From Sapria himalayana (taxonomy: Eukaryota > Streptophyta > Magnoliopsida > Malpighiales > Rafflesiaceae): a stretch of DNA of 64,000 nucleotides. The position numbers and the translations under genes are program-made. Below are positions 1 to 10,533 of this stretch, piece by piece. How positions within the stretch are numbered: position 1 is the stretch's first letter; each line of letters begins with the position of its first letter. Location: positions 473,340 to 537,339 of the forward strand of contig JAREIK010000379.1 of NCBI GenBank assembly GCA_029783825.1, written 5' to 3'. The notes below the pieces were generated by a model. It was not told where the DNA came from. It ran no database searches and saw only the letters and a program-made list of their open reading frames with translations.

Positions 1-719
1 AAAAAAAATGTATATTTTGTATAAAATATCTAATTGAAGACATGAATGATGTTTCCTTTCTTTCTTTTTAAAACCATTTAAAATTGATACATGTTAATGT
101 TACATTTTAAATTAATCCATGTTAATGTTACATTCTTAGTACATTCTAGCTTGTGACTTGAGCTCCTAGATGACCTTTTTATTAGCCACCTCCTCAGCAT
201 GGTTTCCTCTTCATCAAATTTGTTTAATTGGATGTTGTGATAATGGAAGTAGTTGTAGATTGTCTCAACTTATAAGTTGCCTCCTGCCAAGCAAGAACAA
301 CCATGGGAACGACTTGAAGAATGTTGATCTTCTTAGAAATGCCAATGTTATCTTCCAAGCATTAATGGAGAATGATATTAAAACACTATTAGTAGTGTGC
401 CTTGATGCTCTTTATAATTACGATATCGCATGGTTGAATCTTTGATGATGCCTTTAGTCAACCCATAAATGATTTGTGTCATACAATTAAATATGTTATT
501 AAAATAAAATGCAGAGCAATAATTTGAAATAAAAAAAAATTATACCACAATCATATAATAAACTAGACAATAAAATAAATATAAGCTAATAATACTTGAG
601 ATTGATGATGATAATAAATGAGGGAAAATGTTATTTTTATAGAAGAAAAATGAGTAATCCCACAAGAGATTTTCGATGTGGACAAGGTTACACTTCACCT
701 ACTCATAGTTGATCCAACA
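1..719 (-). mobile_element. Ty1/copia 3' LTR, partial (minus strand)
   Basis: Read on the minus strand, a purine tract (AAGTGAGAA) is followed at 719 by TGTTGGATC, the usual junction between a copia polypurine tract and the TG start of its 3' LTR. Further on come CACATCGAAAATC and a TATAAAAATA promoter-like box near 640, both typical of copia LTRs. The far end of the LTR is not resolved and may lie outside the window. A 91-codon plus-strand open frame at 170-445 lies here; it matches nothing I recognise and I do not call it a gene. The LTR assignment is inferred from the junction and from the pol relic just upstream in the same orientation. Confidence 0.5.
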
Positions 720-989
720 TTCTCACTTGAAGTTTATCTTTTACATGCTGCTTATGTGTCTACTAGACCAATAGAAAATTGATACTAAATGAACTTCTCT
801 TTCTTTAATAATTTTGTGAGTATATTAGCTAAATTGTCCTCTATATGGTTTTTTTGTATATCCACATTCCTTCTATCTTTTCTCAAACAAAATAATATTA
901 TACTCTAATATATTTAATTTCAAGTAAAATATTTGATTATTTACTATGTGCAGAGTACTTTGACTAATACAATTTTTTTTTGTTTATCT

Positions 990-2050
990 TCAAGCTCTTC
1001 TATTACTATCTTATGTAGCTATAACATATTCTATCTTTATCATTGAGGTAGGCATGATATAATTATAGTCTTGAAACCCAAATTTTAGTTCCTCCAGCAA
1101 GAGAAAACATATAGTCAATAATAGACTTATTATTATCAATATCCACTGTATAGTCTAGATCAACATATTCTCTAATAATATGATTTAAACCTCCTTAATA
1201 TATTATAGTATTTGAGGTAGTTTTGACATATATCAAAATTCATTCTAAAGAATATCATTATTCTATATTTGGATTCACCACGTATCAACTAATAATTTTC
1301 ACTACTTGTGTAATATCCAGTCTTATATAAACCATATCAAATATTAAACTTTTGATAATTGATGCATATGCTACTTGAGATATTTTCATTCTACATGCTT
1401 CATTACTAAGACTTATACTTATTGATTACTTGAAATTTATAAGAAAATGAGTAAAAATTTGCTTATATTCATGCATACTGAAGTGTTGCAAAATTTTCTT
1501 GATATAATTATTTTGTAAAAGTCAGATCTTTTTATTATTTCTATCTCGGTAAATTTATATGTCCGAGAATCTTATTTTCTAGTTTCAAATCTTTCATATC
1601 ACATTTTCTTGTCAAATTTGTCTTCAATTTTTGGACACAATCTTTGTTGGACCATACTACCAACATATCGTCCATATACAACAATAAGATAAAATTTATC
1701 ATTTTAAATTCTTTTATAATACACACAAGAATCTAAATTATGTTTATTATATCAAAGACTATTGATGAATGAATCAAATCTATTATACTAATATCTAATT
1801 GCTTATATGAGGTCATACATATATTAGTCAATTTGCATACTAATCATTCTCTTCTTTTTTCTTCAAAATATTTGGTTACAACATATATATTTCTTCTTTA
1901 AGTTTTTCATGAAGAAATATAGTTTTTATATCAAACGGCTCTAATTATAAACTATATAAAGCACACATTACTAGGACTACTCAAACTATTGTGAGTTGAA
2001 TGACATGAAAAAATATTTAGTTGAAATTGACACCTTTCGAAGCATATAGT
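990..2050 (-). pseudogene. Ty1/copia pol relic: reverse transcriptase and RNase H
   Basis: Minus-strand translation gives copia reverse transcriptase in order. First comes a palm segment ending in EEIYML (about 1880-1930), then the catalytic box LLYMDDMLVV (about 1660-1700), then a stretch ending KILG. Downstream come the RNase H-side motifs: an SLIFDMVYIRLDI stretch equivalent to the family's SLMYAM.CTRPDI, and YVDLDYTVD near 1140-1170, equivalent to YVDSDYAGD. The longest open stretch is only 61 codons (1541-1726), with stops and frameshifts elsewhere, so no polymerase can be made. Orientation and order agree with the LTR at 719. Family assignment is secure; exact limits are approximate. 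Confidence 0.88.
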
Positions 2051-2469
2051 TTGACTACATGTTGTGTAATATGCCGTACTTGATTATTAATGTTATGCTT
2101 GATCTTGTATATCTATTTAGTTCAAATGACCTTTCTTCTTCATGGTATCGGAACAAGATTCCATATATTGATTATATGAATATCTTTAATTTCTTTATGC
2201 ATTGCTGTCATCGAAAGAGAAACTTCTTGACTTTTATAGTATTTGTTTATCCTCTATTTGTATATAATATGCAATATTTTTCTCCATAACATACTATGAG
2301 TGCCATCATCAGCTATTTGGTTCTCTCATATCTTGATTTAATCATCATACCTCAAATATCTTAAACTATCTAGTATTTATTTATTTTGCTCTAGTTATTC
2401 ATGTTCGGTTATTTGTTTCCATTGAAACTTATATATATATATATTTAATATTATTCATATCTTCTTCTT
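2051..2469. other. Unassigned, probably decayed copia sequence
   Basis: There are no recognisable domains. It lies just 5' of the minus-strand reverse transcriptase, where the polymerase hinge and integrase should be, but I could not align it. The 76-codon plus-strand frame at 2059-2289 looks accidental. Confidence 0.35.
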
Positions 2470-3705
2470 GTAGCATGTGTAACAAACATGGGCCCTACTC
2501 GACCTTGTCAATAGGCAGCATCATGAATGTTAACCATTTGCCCAGCCCCCATCAAGCATTACAATATTATTAACTTTTCCCCTTAGAGTGCATGGTTTTA
2601 CACATGCCTCGAATATCACATCACCTAAAATTTGAACTCGAGATCTCTAGTCTATATAGTTCTAAATCCTAACACCTAAGTACTAGTTGAGAAAACAACG
2701 TGTTCTAAAGGGCAAAGTGGATAATATCAATAAGCATAGTGGGGGTGGGTATCCAGTTAACACTTGCGAGGCCATCTTTGGACTAAGGTCGAGTGGGACT
2801 CATGTATGTTACATATAAACATGTTTATATGTAACAAATGACAAGCCCCACTTGACCTCAATTCTAATGCAGTTCCTAAGTGTTAACTAATTGTTTGGCC
2901 ATCCATCAGACATATCAATATTATCCTCTTTACCCATAGGCACAAAATTTTACACATGTTCCACATTTAGTATTTCTAGTATCTGAACTCAAGACCTCCA
3001 ATCTATTTTGTTCCAAACCCTAGTACTTGAGTACCAATTGGCTCAAATGGTACTCAAGTGCGAGGATTTTAAATTATATAGACTGGAGGTCTTGAGTTTA
3101 TAGGAGACACGACATATTAGGCATATGTAAAATCATACAATATGCAATACATACAATATCAATATGCTCGGTGGGACATGGGAAACCAATTAACATTCAT
3201 GAGGCTGCCTAGAAACTTAGGTCAAGTGATTCCATGTTTGTTACACATAAATATGTTTATATGTAATGAATAGTGGGCCACACCAACCTTAGTCCTCGAG
3301 TGGTCCCCAAGTATTAACTAGTTTTTTGGCCCTCCAATCGAGCATATCGATATTGTTTGTTTCGCCCCTCATGCACATGATTTTACATATGCCTCACATA
3401 TCGCATCCATATAATTTGAACTCTAGACCTCCAATCTATATAGTTCAAAATCTTAGCACTTGAGTATTAGTTGAGCCAAGTAGATCAACTGATAGTTTGG
3501 TGCTAGGATTTGAAATTATATATACTAGAGGTCTCCAATTCAAATCCTAGGAAATATGACATGTGAGTATATGTAAAACCATGTACCATTATGGGAAAAA
3601 CGAGCAATATCAATATGCTCAGTGGGAGTTGAGTAACTAGTTAACACTCACAAGACTGCCCAGGGACTAAGGTTGAGTGGGATCCATATTTGTTACAATG
3701 TCTTC
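2470..3705. repeat. Array of six alternating-orientation SINE-like units
   Basis: The same unit of about 200 bp recurs six times with alternating strand: minus near 2480-2690, plus near 2700-2820, minus near 2825-3040, plus near 3045-3240, minus near 3250-3470 and plus near 3480-3700. In sense orientation a full unit starts with a tRNA-like head: a CTCAACTGGTA-type A box, then GAGTTCAAATCCT resembling a pol III B box (for example 3537-3548). It continues with a body containing ATGTAAAACCATG, CAATATCAATA.GCT and GTGGGA, and ends in TGTTACAnATAAA. The second unit lacks its head. Heads face heads and tails face tails. The tRNA origin is inferred from the box-like motifs. Confidence 0.7.
2807..2836. 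repeat. 30-bp perfect palindrome at a tail-to-tail junction
   Basis: The two 15-base arms starting TGTTACATATAAACA are exact reverse complements with no spacer. It is the meeting point of two opposed SINE-like units; the equivalent junction near 3236-3270 is an imperfect version. Confidence 0.9.
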
Positions 3706-4239
3706 TATAAAGATGACATATTTATTTATGATAAGATGCAGATCATTGCATCCCACAAATATTATCCCTTTACTCTATCAACATATTCCAAAAATACATA
3801 TTTTCTATATTTTGAATCTATAATTGATATTGCATGCATATCATACATAACGTACATAATAATTTAAAATGAATACAGGCAAGAATAGTTAGCTATAAGA
3901 ATAGGATTCAAATGCATACATTCATGATATGTCTAGAATGATTCATTATTTGATGCTTGAATCTTCAAGTCTTCTTCTCTATCCCATTTCATGTATGAAC
4001 CATAGAAGAAAAAAGAGTGCCTCTATTATGTCTCACTATATTTCTAATTTTTGATGGCCATGCCAATCTAGTCACAAAGTGACTGATTTTTTTTTTTAAA
4101 AAAAAGTGGCATCAATCATGGTTCTTGTTTTGGCTATGGTAAGGACTTAAATGCAAAAATAAATTTCAGGCTCCAACATATATGTATAAACTCATTTATA
4201 TTAATAATAATTTAGTCTACTAATGAATTATAATTGTAC
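3706..4239. other. AT-rich stretch, no gene seen
   Basis: No domain, RNA gene or repeat border could be supported. It may contain the decayed 3' end of the minus-strand LTR described at 4240-5740. Confidence 0.4.
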
Positions 4240-5740
4240 TCTCTAATTTATCGAAATATAATTCGAGCCCTTTTTAATTAAATACTAATTCATCTTTTCA
4301 CATTATGATTATATATATCCATTAATTAAATTAAATTACTAATAATTTTATTTAATCAACTCTTGCTAATCATGTTGATACTATATACTTAACTTATTTG
4401 ATAATATAAATAAGTAGGATTTGATATAGTCAAAACTTATTAGAATCATTAAGGATATATCATCAATCCTTTTACATAAATTTCTTTAATACTCATATTC
4501 ACCATATGATTTAATGTAGATATCCAACTCATCAAGATTATTGATTTATTAAGATCATATTCTTTGTAAATCCAAATAACTAATAATAAATATACATATC
4601 TATTAATTATCTTGAGATTAAGGGCTCGTTTGATAATACTGAAAAAATTAAGTGCTGAAAAATAAGTGCTAAAAAATTAAGGCTGAATTTTATAAGTATT
4701 GAATTTGTATTGAAAAACTGTTTAATAAATTACTGTTAATTGAATGTTAAATATAAATATATTGTTTGATAACTGTAAAGGCTGAATGCTGAAAATGATA
4801 TATTTTACATATGTATCCTTATTATCATTATATTACATCTAATATAAATAGAATTTCTCATGAATTTTTTTTTCACTACAATTATTAATTATTAAAAAAA
4901 TAAAATTTCTAAAAACATATCCATAAATAAATCATAAATCTAAAAAGAAATAAAAATTTTAATAAAAATAACCAATAAATATAAACTTTTTAATTAATGA
5001 AAGAGTGTTAGGGTTAGGGTTTGTGGTGGCGGAGAAAGGAGGAGGAGAAGACAGATTCACATACTGAACTGTAGCATGAATGAGAAAATGAAAACGAAAT
5101 GAAAAAAAAAATGACAAAATGGTAATTTTTTAAAAAAAAATTTGTTGAAACTTTTTAGTCTTCAACATTAAGTAGGTCTCTACTTACTTAAAATTTTCAA
5201 TGAATTTTCACTTAAAATTTTAAATTTTTAGCTCCCAACATTTTTTTATCAAACGCACTTAAAATTTCAAACCATTGAAAATTTTTATTTTCAATGGTTT
5301 GAAGATTTAAGTACGGTATCAAACAGCCCCTAAGTATAATAGTATTCATACTAACCATGAGATATTAATTATTACCACAATTTGATGCGTCCACATAAAA
5401 TAATTACTTCAATTTGATCATGTACAATACACACAAATATAATAGTACAAAGAATTAAAACTTTACTATTTCACATAGTTAAGATAGACTTACTGAAGTC
5501 TTATACTACAATCTTACCAATGATGTATCATCTAGACTAAGAAAAAATAGTTTATATTCCACAAAATAATGATTTAAATTTGTGTACATAAATTAAATTC
5601 TACATACCAAATTATCTACTATGTAGAATAAAAGATACACATACATTATTAATAAATGCAAATATAACTTATTTAGATTCTCATTAAATTAAAAGTAACA
5701 AAATTTTATTAGAAATAAAATAAAGATCCATAAATATAAA
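4240..5740 (-). mobile_element. Diverged copia LTR (minus strand), split by a MITE
   Basis: The reverse complement of 4240-4620 aligns by eye with 51380-51740 (shared CAAATAAGTTAAGTAT, ATTAATGGATAT and AATAAGTTT..A.TAT.AAATCCTA). The reverse complement of 5340-5720 aligns with about 50800-51000 (shared TTATTCT.....AGATAATTTGGT and TTGTGGAATATAA). The gap between the two blocks is the MITE at 4622-5330. This makes it an inverted, older relative of the LTR at 50671-53208. It follows a copia integrase relic in the same orientation. Limits are approximate. Confidence 0.65.
4622..5330. mobile_element. Tourist-like (PIF/Harbinger) MITE with TAA target duplication
   Basis: The ends are imperfect inverted repeats: GGGCTCGTTTGATA on the left and, reading inward from the right, GGGGCTGTTTGATA. 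Both sides are flanked by TAA (4619-4621 and 5331-5333), the three-base target duplication of PIF/Harbinger elements. The 709-bp interior is AT-rich and non-coding. It holds a stem with two 14-base arms (CAAACCATTGAAAA at 5268-5281 and its complement at 5288-5301) and a telomere-like TTAGGGTTAGGGTTT at 5008-5022. Confidence 0.72.
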
Positions 5741-5744
5741 ATGA

Positions 5745-6580
5745 TTTTTTGTAGATATATCTTAATAATTTTCATCAACATCTTCAAGTCAATTGTAATT
5801 GATGGTGAGCAGTTGATCACAACCCATATGGTATTGATTGTTTTTGCCAAAAATATTTTGGTCATCCTCTTAGTTATTGAGAGGGCTCTTGCTCATTCTA
5901 ACAAGATTCTGTTCATCTACTATGCTACTTCATTTCACTACTGAGTATATGTTATTATGTACTACTCTTTGATCTATTCTTATTGATATAAATTATTAAA
6001 TTCAATACTAGTATATTCTACATCATCATCAGCCCTCAGATACTTGATCTTCCTTTCACATTCAAGTTCTATTTATGCTTTAAATATTTTAAAAAATAAA
6101 AATACATTTAAACTCCTCTTAATTGAGTACTCTCACGATCTTCTAGATTAATCATTAATAAAAGATATAAAGTATCTCATACATCTGAGTGATAGAACTA
6201 GTACTTCTCAACCATTATAATGAATCAGTTCTAAGATAGATTTACTTACAGTATTAAAACTATTGAACTTCAATTTGTGCTACTTACTAGTGACATAATA
6301 CTCACAAAAGAAAATATTTTTGACCCATAAAAAAAAACTCTTGTTTAGCTAGAATTTTCACACCTCATTTCGACACGTGGCTCAGTTTACGATGTCACTT
6401 CATTGTTATTTGTTTTATTGAACTTACTGAAATCATATATATTTTTTCTTCTTATTTTAATTCTTCTCTAAGCATATATAAGTTTTTTTTTGACTATTTA
6501 TATGATCTCATTTTAAATACAAGCTTTGTACCCACTATTATCTAATTATCCTAAAGATAGTAGATTTTTTAGGTTTTTCA
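5745..6580 (-). pseudogene. Ty1/copia relic: GAG-pre-integrase and integrase core
   Basis: On the minus strand, LHVKNLKNLLSLG near 6550 matches the copia segment between protease and integrase. It is followed by LSHVSK.GVKILAKQEFF (near 6370-6410), the GAG-pre-integrase motif. The integrase core follows: ELECERKIKYLRADD.VEYTS and EFNNLYQ (about 6010-6080), equivalent to the family's K.LRTDNGGEYTS..F, then a segment ending NIFGKN near 5850. Stops are frequent. Reverse transcriptase and RNase H, expected next, are missing: integrase runs almost directly into the LTR-like block ending at 5740, which implies an internal deletion. Confidence 0.75.
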
Positions 6581-6651
6581 CATGTAGTATCCTATGGATA
6601 GTAGTTCATATGGATCAAACTCACAATCTCAAAGGATGTGCGAATTCAACA

Positions 6652-7151
6652 TAGAGGTGTCAACCGGGCCGGCCTGGTCTGGCATGAGGCATGGCACGAT
6701 TCGGCAGTGCCGGGCCAGCCCGGCACAGAAATTTCTCGTGTCCGGGCTCGTGCCGTGCTCGACCACGGCAGGATCATGCCATGCTGTGTCGAGGCCAACC
6801 GGGCCTCATGTCGTGCATGTCCCAGCACGGTACCATGGCCCATTGGCACGGTAACGTGCCAAAATTGATTTTTTTTTTAAAATTATGATTATGGGGTGCC
6901 GAAACCCTAATTTTTTTAAAAATTGGGATTTCTGGGGCACCGAAACCCTAATTATTTTTAAATTAGGATTTCAGGCATGCCAAAATCCTAATTTTTTTTA
7001 AATTAGAGTTTCGGGCAAGCCGAAATCCTAATTTTTTTTAAAAATTAGGGTTTCGGGCACGCCGAAACCCTAATTTGTTTTATATTAGAGGTTCGGCCCG
7101 ACCAGACTGAACCCGGCGGATTCGTGCCACGGGCCCCTACTGTGCTAACCT
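6652..7151. mobile_element. hAT left-end fragment (older insertion)
   Basis: It begins TAGAGGTGTCAACCGGGCC, the terminal repeat shared by the hAT elements of this window, followed by GC-rich subterminal sequence with many GGCACGG/CCGTGCC words. It then holds the hairpin array at 6899-7095 and stops where a second, better-preserved hAT end starts at 7152. No matching right end or 8-bp duplication was found, so it is either a truncated element or a rearranged outer copy. Overlapping open frames on both strands at 6594-6888 are by-products of the GC-rich repeats. Confidence 0.6.
6899..7095. repeat. Five-copy 40-bp hairpin array carrying AAACCCTAA telo-box words
   Basis: The word CCGAAACCC or a close variant starts at 6899, 6940, 6980, 7020 and 7062, a period of 40-42 bp. 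Each unit runs CCGAAACCCTAA, an A/T block, then TTAGGGTTTCGG, so each can fold on itself. Confidence 0.85.
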
Positions 7152-7795
7152 TAGAGGTGTCAAACGGGCCGGCCCGGCACGGCCCGGCCCGTTTTAAACC
7201 AGCACGATCGTGCTACCGTGCCGTGCCCTGCCCGGCATGGTTTAAATATAGGCGGGCCCGGCCTTGCCATATTGGCCAGGGCAGAGGCTGACCCGAGCAG
7301 CCGAGACCGAGTCCTAAGACTGAGAGTGAGAGAGAGGCAGGGCCGGGCAGGCCGGAGGCCACACGGATAGGCAGAATATTGTTTTTTTTTTAATTTATAT
7401 ATTGTAAATTTTATTGCTTAAGATTAAGTGTAGAGTATTAATTATTAAATATAATTTTTTTAAAAATGTTAAAAATTAAAATTAAATAAAAAAACAAATT
7501 TTAGAAAATTATTTTTTTTTTCAAATTCAAATTAGTTTAGCTTTTATTATATTTATTAATTATATATTAAAGTTATTAATTTTTAAAATAAAATTTAAAT
7601 CGTAAAAAAAATAAATCAATACATTATGTTAGTAAAAATTAAAATTAAAAAAAAAATTAAACTACACAAATGAAAAATTACCAATCATGCATTTGAAACC
7701 GATGGTCCGAACAAAACAAGCATAAGTTTCAACACAACGTACAAACAAAGCGTAAAAATACAATGAATAAAAAAATATCGAAAAAAAACAGCAGA

Positions 7796-9923
7796 TCAGC
7801 ATAAATCGTCAAGCGGCATATCATGAGAATCATTAGCCGCAACATCAAGATCAGTATCATATGGATCATCATCATCGGCAATCAGCTCCTCCGCCATCGT
7901 AGTGGATGTGGATGCGACTGCAGTGTCTGTCCCAGTCCCAGCTCCAGCACGATCATGGATGTTAAACCTCGATTCCTCCCAATCCTCCAAACATGCCAAA
8001 GCCTCAACCATATCTAGACGTAATCTTGATCTCCTATCCGAAATCACGTTCACTGCAACAGAAAAAGCAGACTCCGATGCTACGCTCGGAAGGAATGAGT
8101 AGATCCCGTGCCATCCTAGATAGCACAGGATAGGTGGACTCATATGATTTCCACCACCGTAATAAATCATGATTCTTAGTATCATAATGTGATAGGATTG
8201 AGCAGTAATCGGTATCTAAGTACCGAAACAGCTCGCTCATATGTGATGGTCTACCCCTACGTTTCCCCCTCGCTAGCTGAATGGAATAATTGTCATCTCC
8301 GAACAAGGTATCAATGTCCGTAATCACAGTCTCACCACCACCACCACCACCATACCTAGTATCGTAGTATGTGAACAGGTCAGTCAACTTCTCGTAAATG
8401 AACCCTTCAGGTGGCTCTTCCAGGTTCATGCACAGGGAAATGAAGGTCAGGGTATTTTCTACCCCTTCCACCTTAGCCCTAGGGTCCATGCATGCAGCGA
8501 GGCAATAAAGAGATGGAACGGTAGACCAGTACTTCAAGTACTTGGTCTCCATCTCTGCAACCATATGGCTAAGCATCGGGTCAGCTCGATACTTCCTAAA
8601 CATACTACTAATGTTGCATATGCACCGGAGTGCAATGCAAGTGGTAGGCGTATAAACCGACGAACACATGTTCGTCGTGTCATAAAATATCTTCAGGAAT
8701 TTCATAAATGAAATTCTTGAAGCCTAGTCAGTGTCGTCAATAATAAGTTCGTCACTCTTACTATTGACGTAGTCGGATATCACGTGTTCGTATCCAACAC
8801 ATGATTCCAACATCAGGTACGTGTAATTCCAACGATGTCTCACATCCGATTGGAATTTCTTCTTTTTAAGATTCGCAGACAAATAGAGAGTACCAAACTC
8901 TTGTTGTCTGCGAGGAGTGCGAATATACTTGAGTGCATTGCGTATGTTTTCCAACGTGGGGGAACACACCTTCATACCCTCTTGAACTATCAGGTTAATC
9001 ACATGACACATGCATCTGACATGAAAGATCTCTCCTAATGGTGCGTCTCTAATATTCCTAACAAACATATTGATCGCTACTCCATTATTAGAAGCATTAT
9101 CGAAAGTGACACTAAAAATTTTATTTTGAATTTTATATTCCCTAAATATTTTTATCATATACTCAAAAATGGTCGGGCCATCACGAGGATGAAGAATCTC
9201 AGTGAATCCTAAAATTTTTTTATTGATTGTCCAGTTAGAATCTACATAGTGACTCGTGAGACATGCATAAGAAGAATCATCGTGACTTGTCCATATATCG
9301 GATGTCACGGACACCACTCCACTATATGCCATAAATTCCTTAATTATTTTTTGTTTTTCTAACTTATATATCATTAGTATGTCACTCCTAGATGTGGACC
9401 TAGGAATCATACGATAGGAAGGCTGAAAATAAGTCTGCATGATGCGCACTACCCTCGGATCTTCCGAAAATCTGATCGGAAGACCCATCAATGTGATGAG
9501 CCTGGCCATGCCGTCCCTACCCAACTCGCTGGAGTATACGAAGGGAGTAAACTTTGAGACTGAACTCGATCCAGTCTCAAAAAATGTAGTGCCAAGTTGG
9601 GTTTGCCTAGGATCTAAGGGGCCATGTTTTTTGGTGCATAATTCGGCATGCCTCTTAAGGTGCCCAGTCCCACATGAACTCTTGCATGTTAAAAGTCCCA
9701 TACAATATTTGCACTGTGCCATTTCAAGTTCCTCACCCCTAACATTTTTTTGTGTTATGATTTTAAAATGAGTCCAAACTACAGAAGTCCCCCTAGTTTT
9801 TTATTTTTTAGAACTTTGGGTTGAGACGACTTGAGAAACCAAAGTTTTAGCAGCCGCAGACGTCTGTGTAACACTAACATTTTCATTTTCCAAATTTAAA
9901 TACGTGTCAGGTGTATTTGTCAT
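7796..9923 (-). pseudogene. hAT transposase (zf-BED, hATC), disabled
   Basis: Transposases of this kind cut and paste their element in the nucleus. Reading down the minus strand from an ATG at 9923: a 41-codon leader ends in a stop at 9801-9803. A BED zinc finger follows (WTHFK, then CKYC and HLKRHAELC, about 9776-9640). Then comes the RNase H-like region, including VVSVTSDIWTSHDDSSYACL and FDNASNN. A second in-frame stop lies at 8724-8726 within TD*ASRISFMKFL. The reading continues through SLYCLAACMDPRAKVEG to DLLRWWKSYESTYPVLSRMARDLL. The C-terminal dimerisation motif SVASESAFS..VNVISDRRS is in another frame, so a one- or two-base shift lies near 8085-8100. With few lesions it is a young pseudogene, although splicing around the first stop is possible. 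Homologue: 47510-49350. Confidence 0.9.
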
Positions 9924-10500
9924 TTTTTATGTTTTTTATTTTTTCCTAAGTTTTTTCTAGAGAGAGAAGCTTTAGAGAGAGAAAGTAAATAAAAACGTAA
10001 AATAAATTACCCGGTAAAAGCAATGAGGTCAGTCACGTGCAAGGTGCACCGCAAAAAGCTCTGATGTTCAAAACTCAAGTTGAGTTTCACGAAAATCCAA
10101 GCCGAAATCAAAATCATGAGGCCCGAGAGAGAGATGCACGGTTTATGTGAGAGAGAGAAAGTATTGAGAGGTTTTATGTTTTTGAAAAACATAAATGTTA
10201 TAGGGAGGGGGGTAGATTTTATAGGCTAAAGAAAGTTTTTTTTTATAAAAAAGATATTTTTTTATTATTTTTTTGATTTTTTTTAATATTTTTAAGGGGC
10301 AGAATCACGAGGACCGTTGGATTCTGCCCCCTAGCCGTTGGAGGCGAATCCAACGGCTGAAAATCTGTGATGTTTGAAAATTTTTTTTTTTTGGCCGTTG
10401 GGATTGGTCGGATCTAAGGCCGTCGGGTATCGGCCGTCGGGTATCGGCAGTCGGGACCGCGGGTCGGGTCCAATCAGACCCGACCTGCGGTCTTTTTACC

Positions 10501-10533
10501 GGGGGGGGGGGGGGGGGGGGGGGGGGCGGGGGG
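10501..10533. repeat. G homopolymer, 26 G then C then 7 G
   Basis: Twenty-six consecutive G residues at 10501-10526 sit in the GC-rich leader of the hAT element. The tract could form G-quadruplex structure and its exact length is likely to be unreliable in an assembly. Confidence 0.9.

Noticed and set aside
170..445. 91-codon open frame considered as a small gene
   Set aside because: No recognisable domain or splice context, and it lies within what reads as a minus-strand copia LTR.
2059..2289. 76-codon plus-strand frame
   Set aside because: Composition is typical of AT-rich noise and it adjoins an opposite-strand copia polymerase relic.
5008..5022. Interstitial telomere repeat
   Set aside because: Only two degenerate units (TTAGGG, not the plant TTTAGGG), inside a MITE.
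6594..6888. Overlapping open frames of 65-86 codons on both strands
   Set aside because: They arise from GC-rich hAT subterminal repeats (GGCACGG words) and have no domain.
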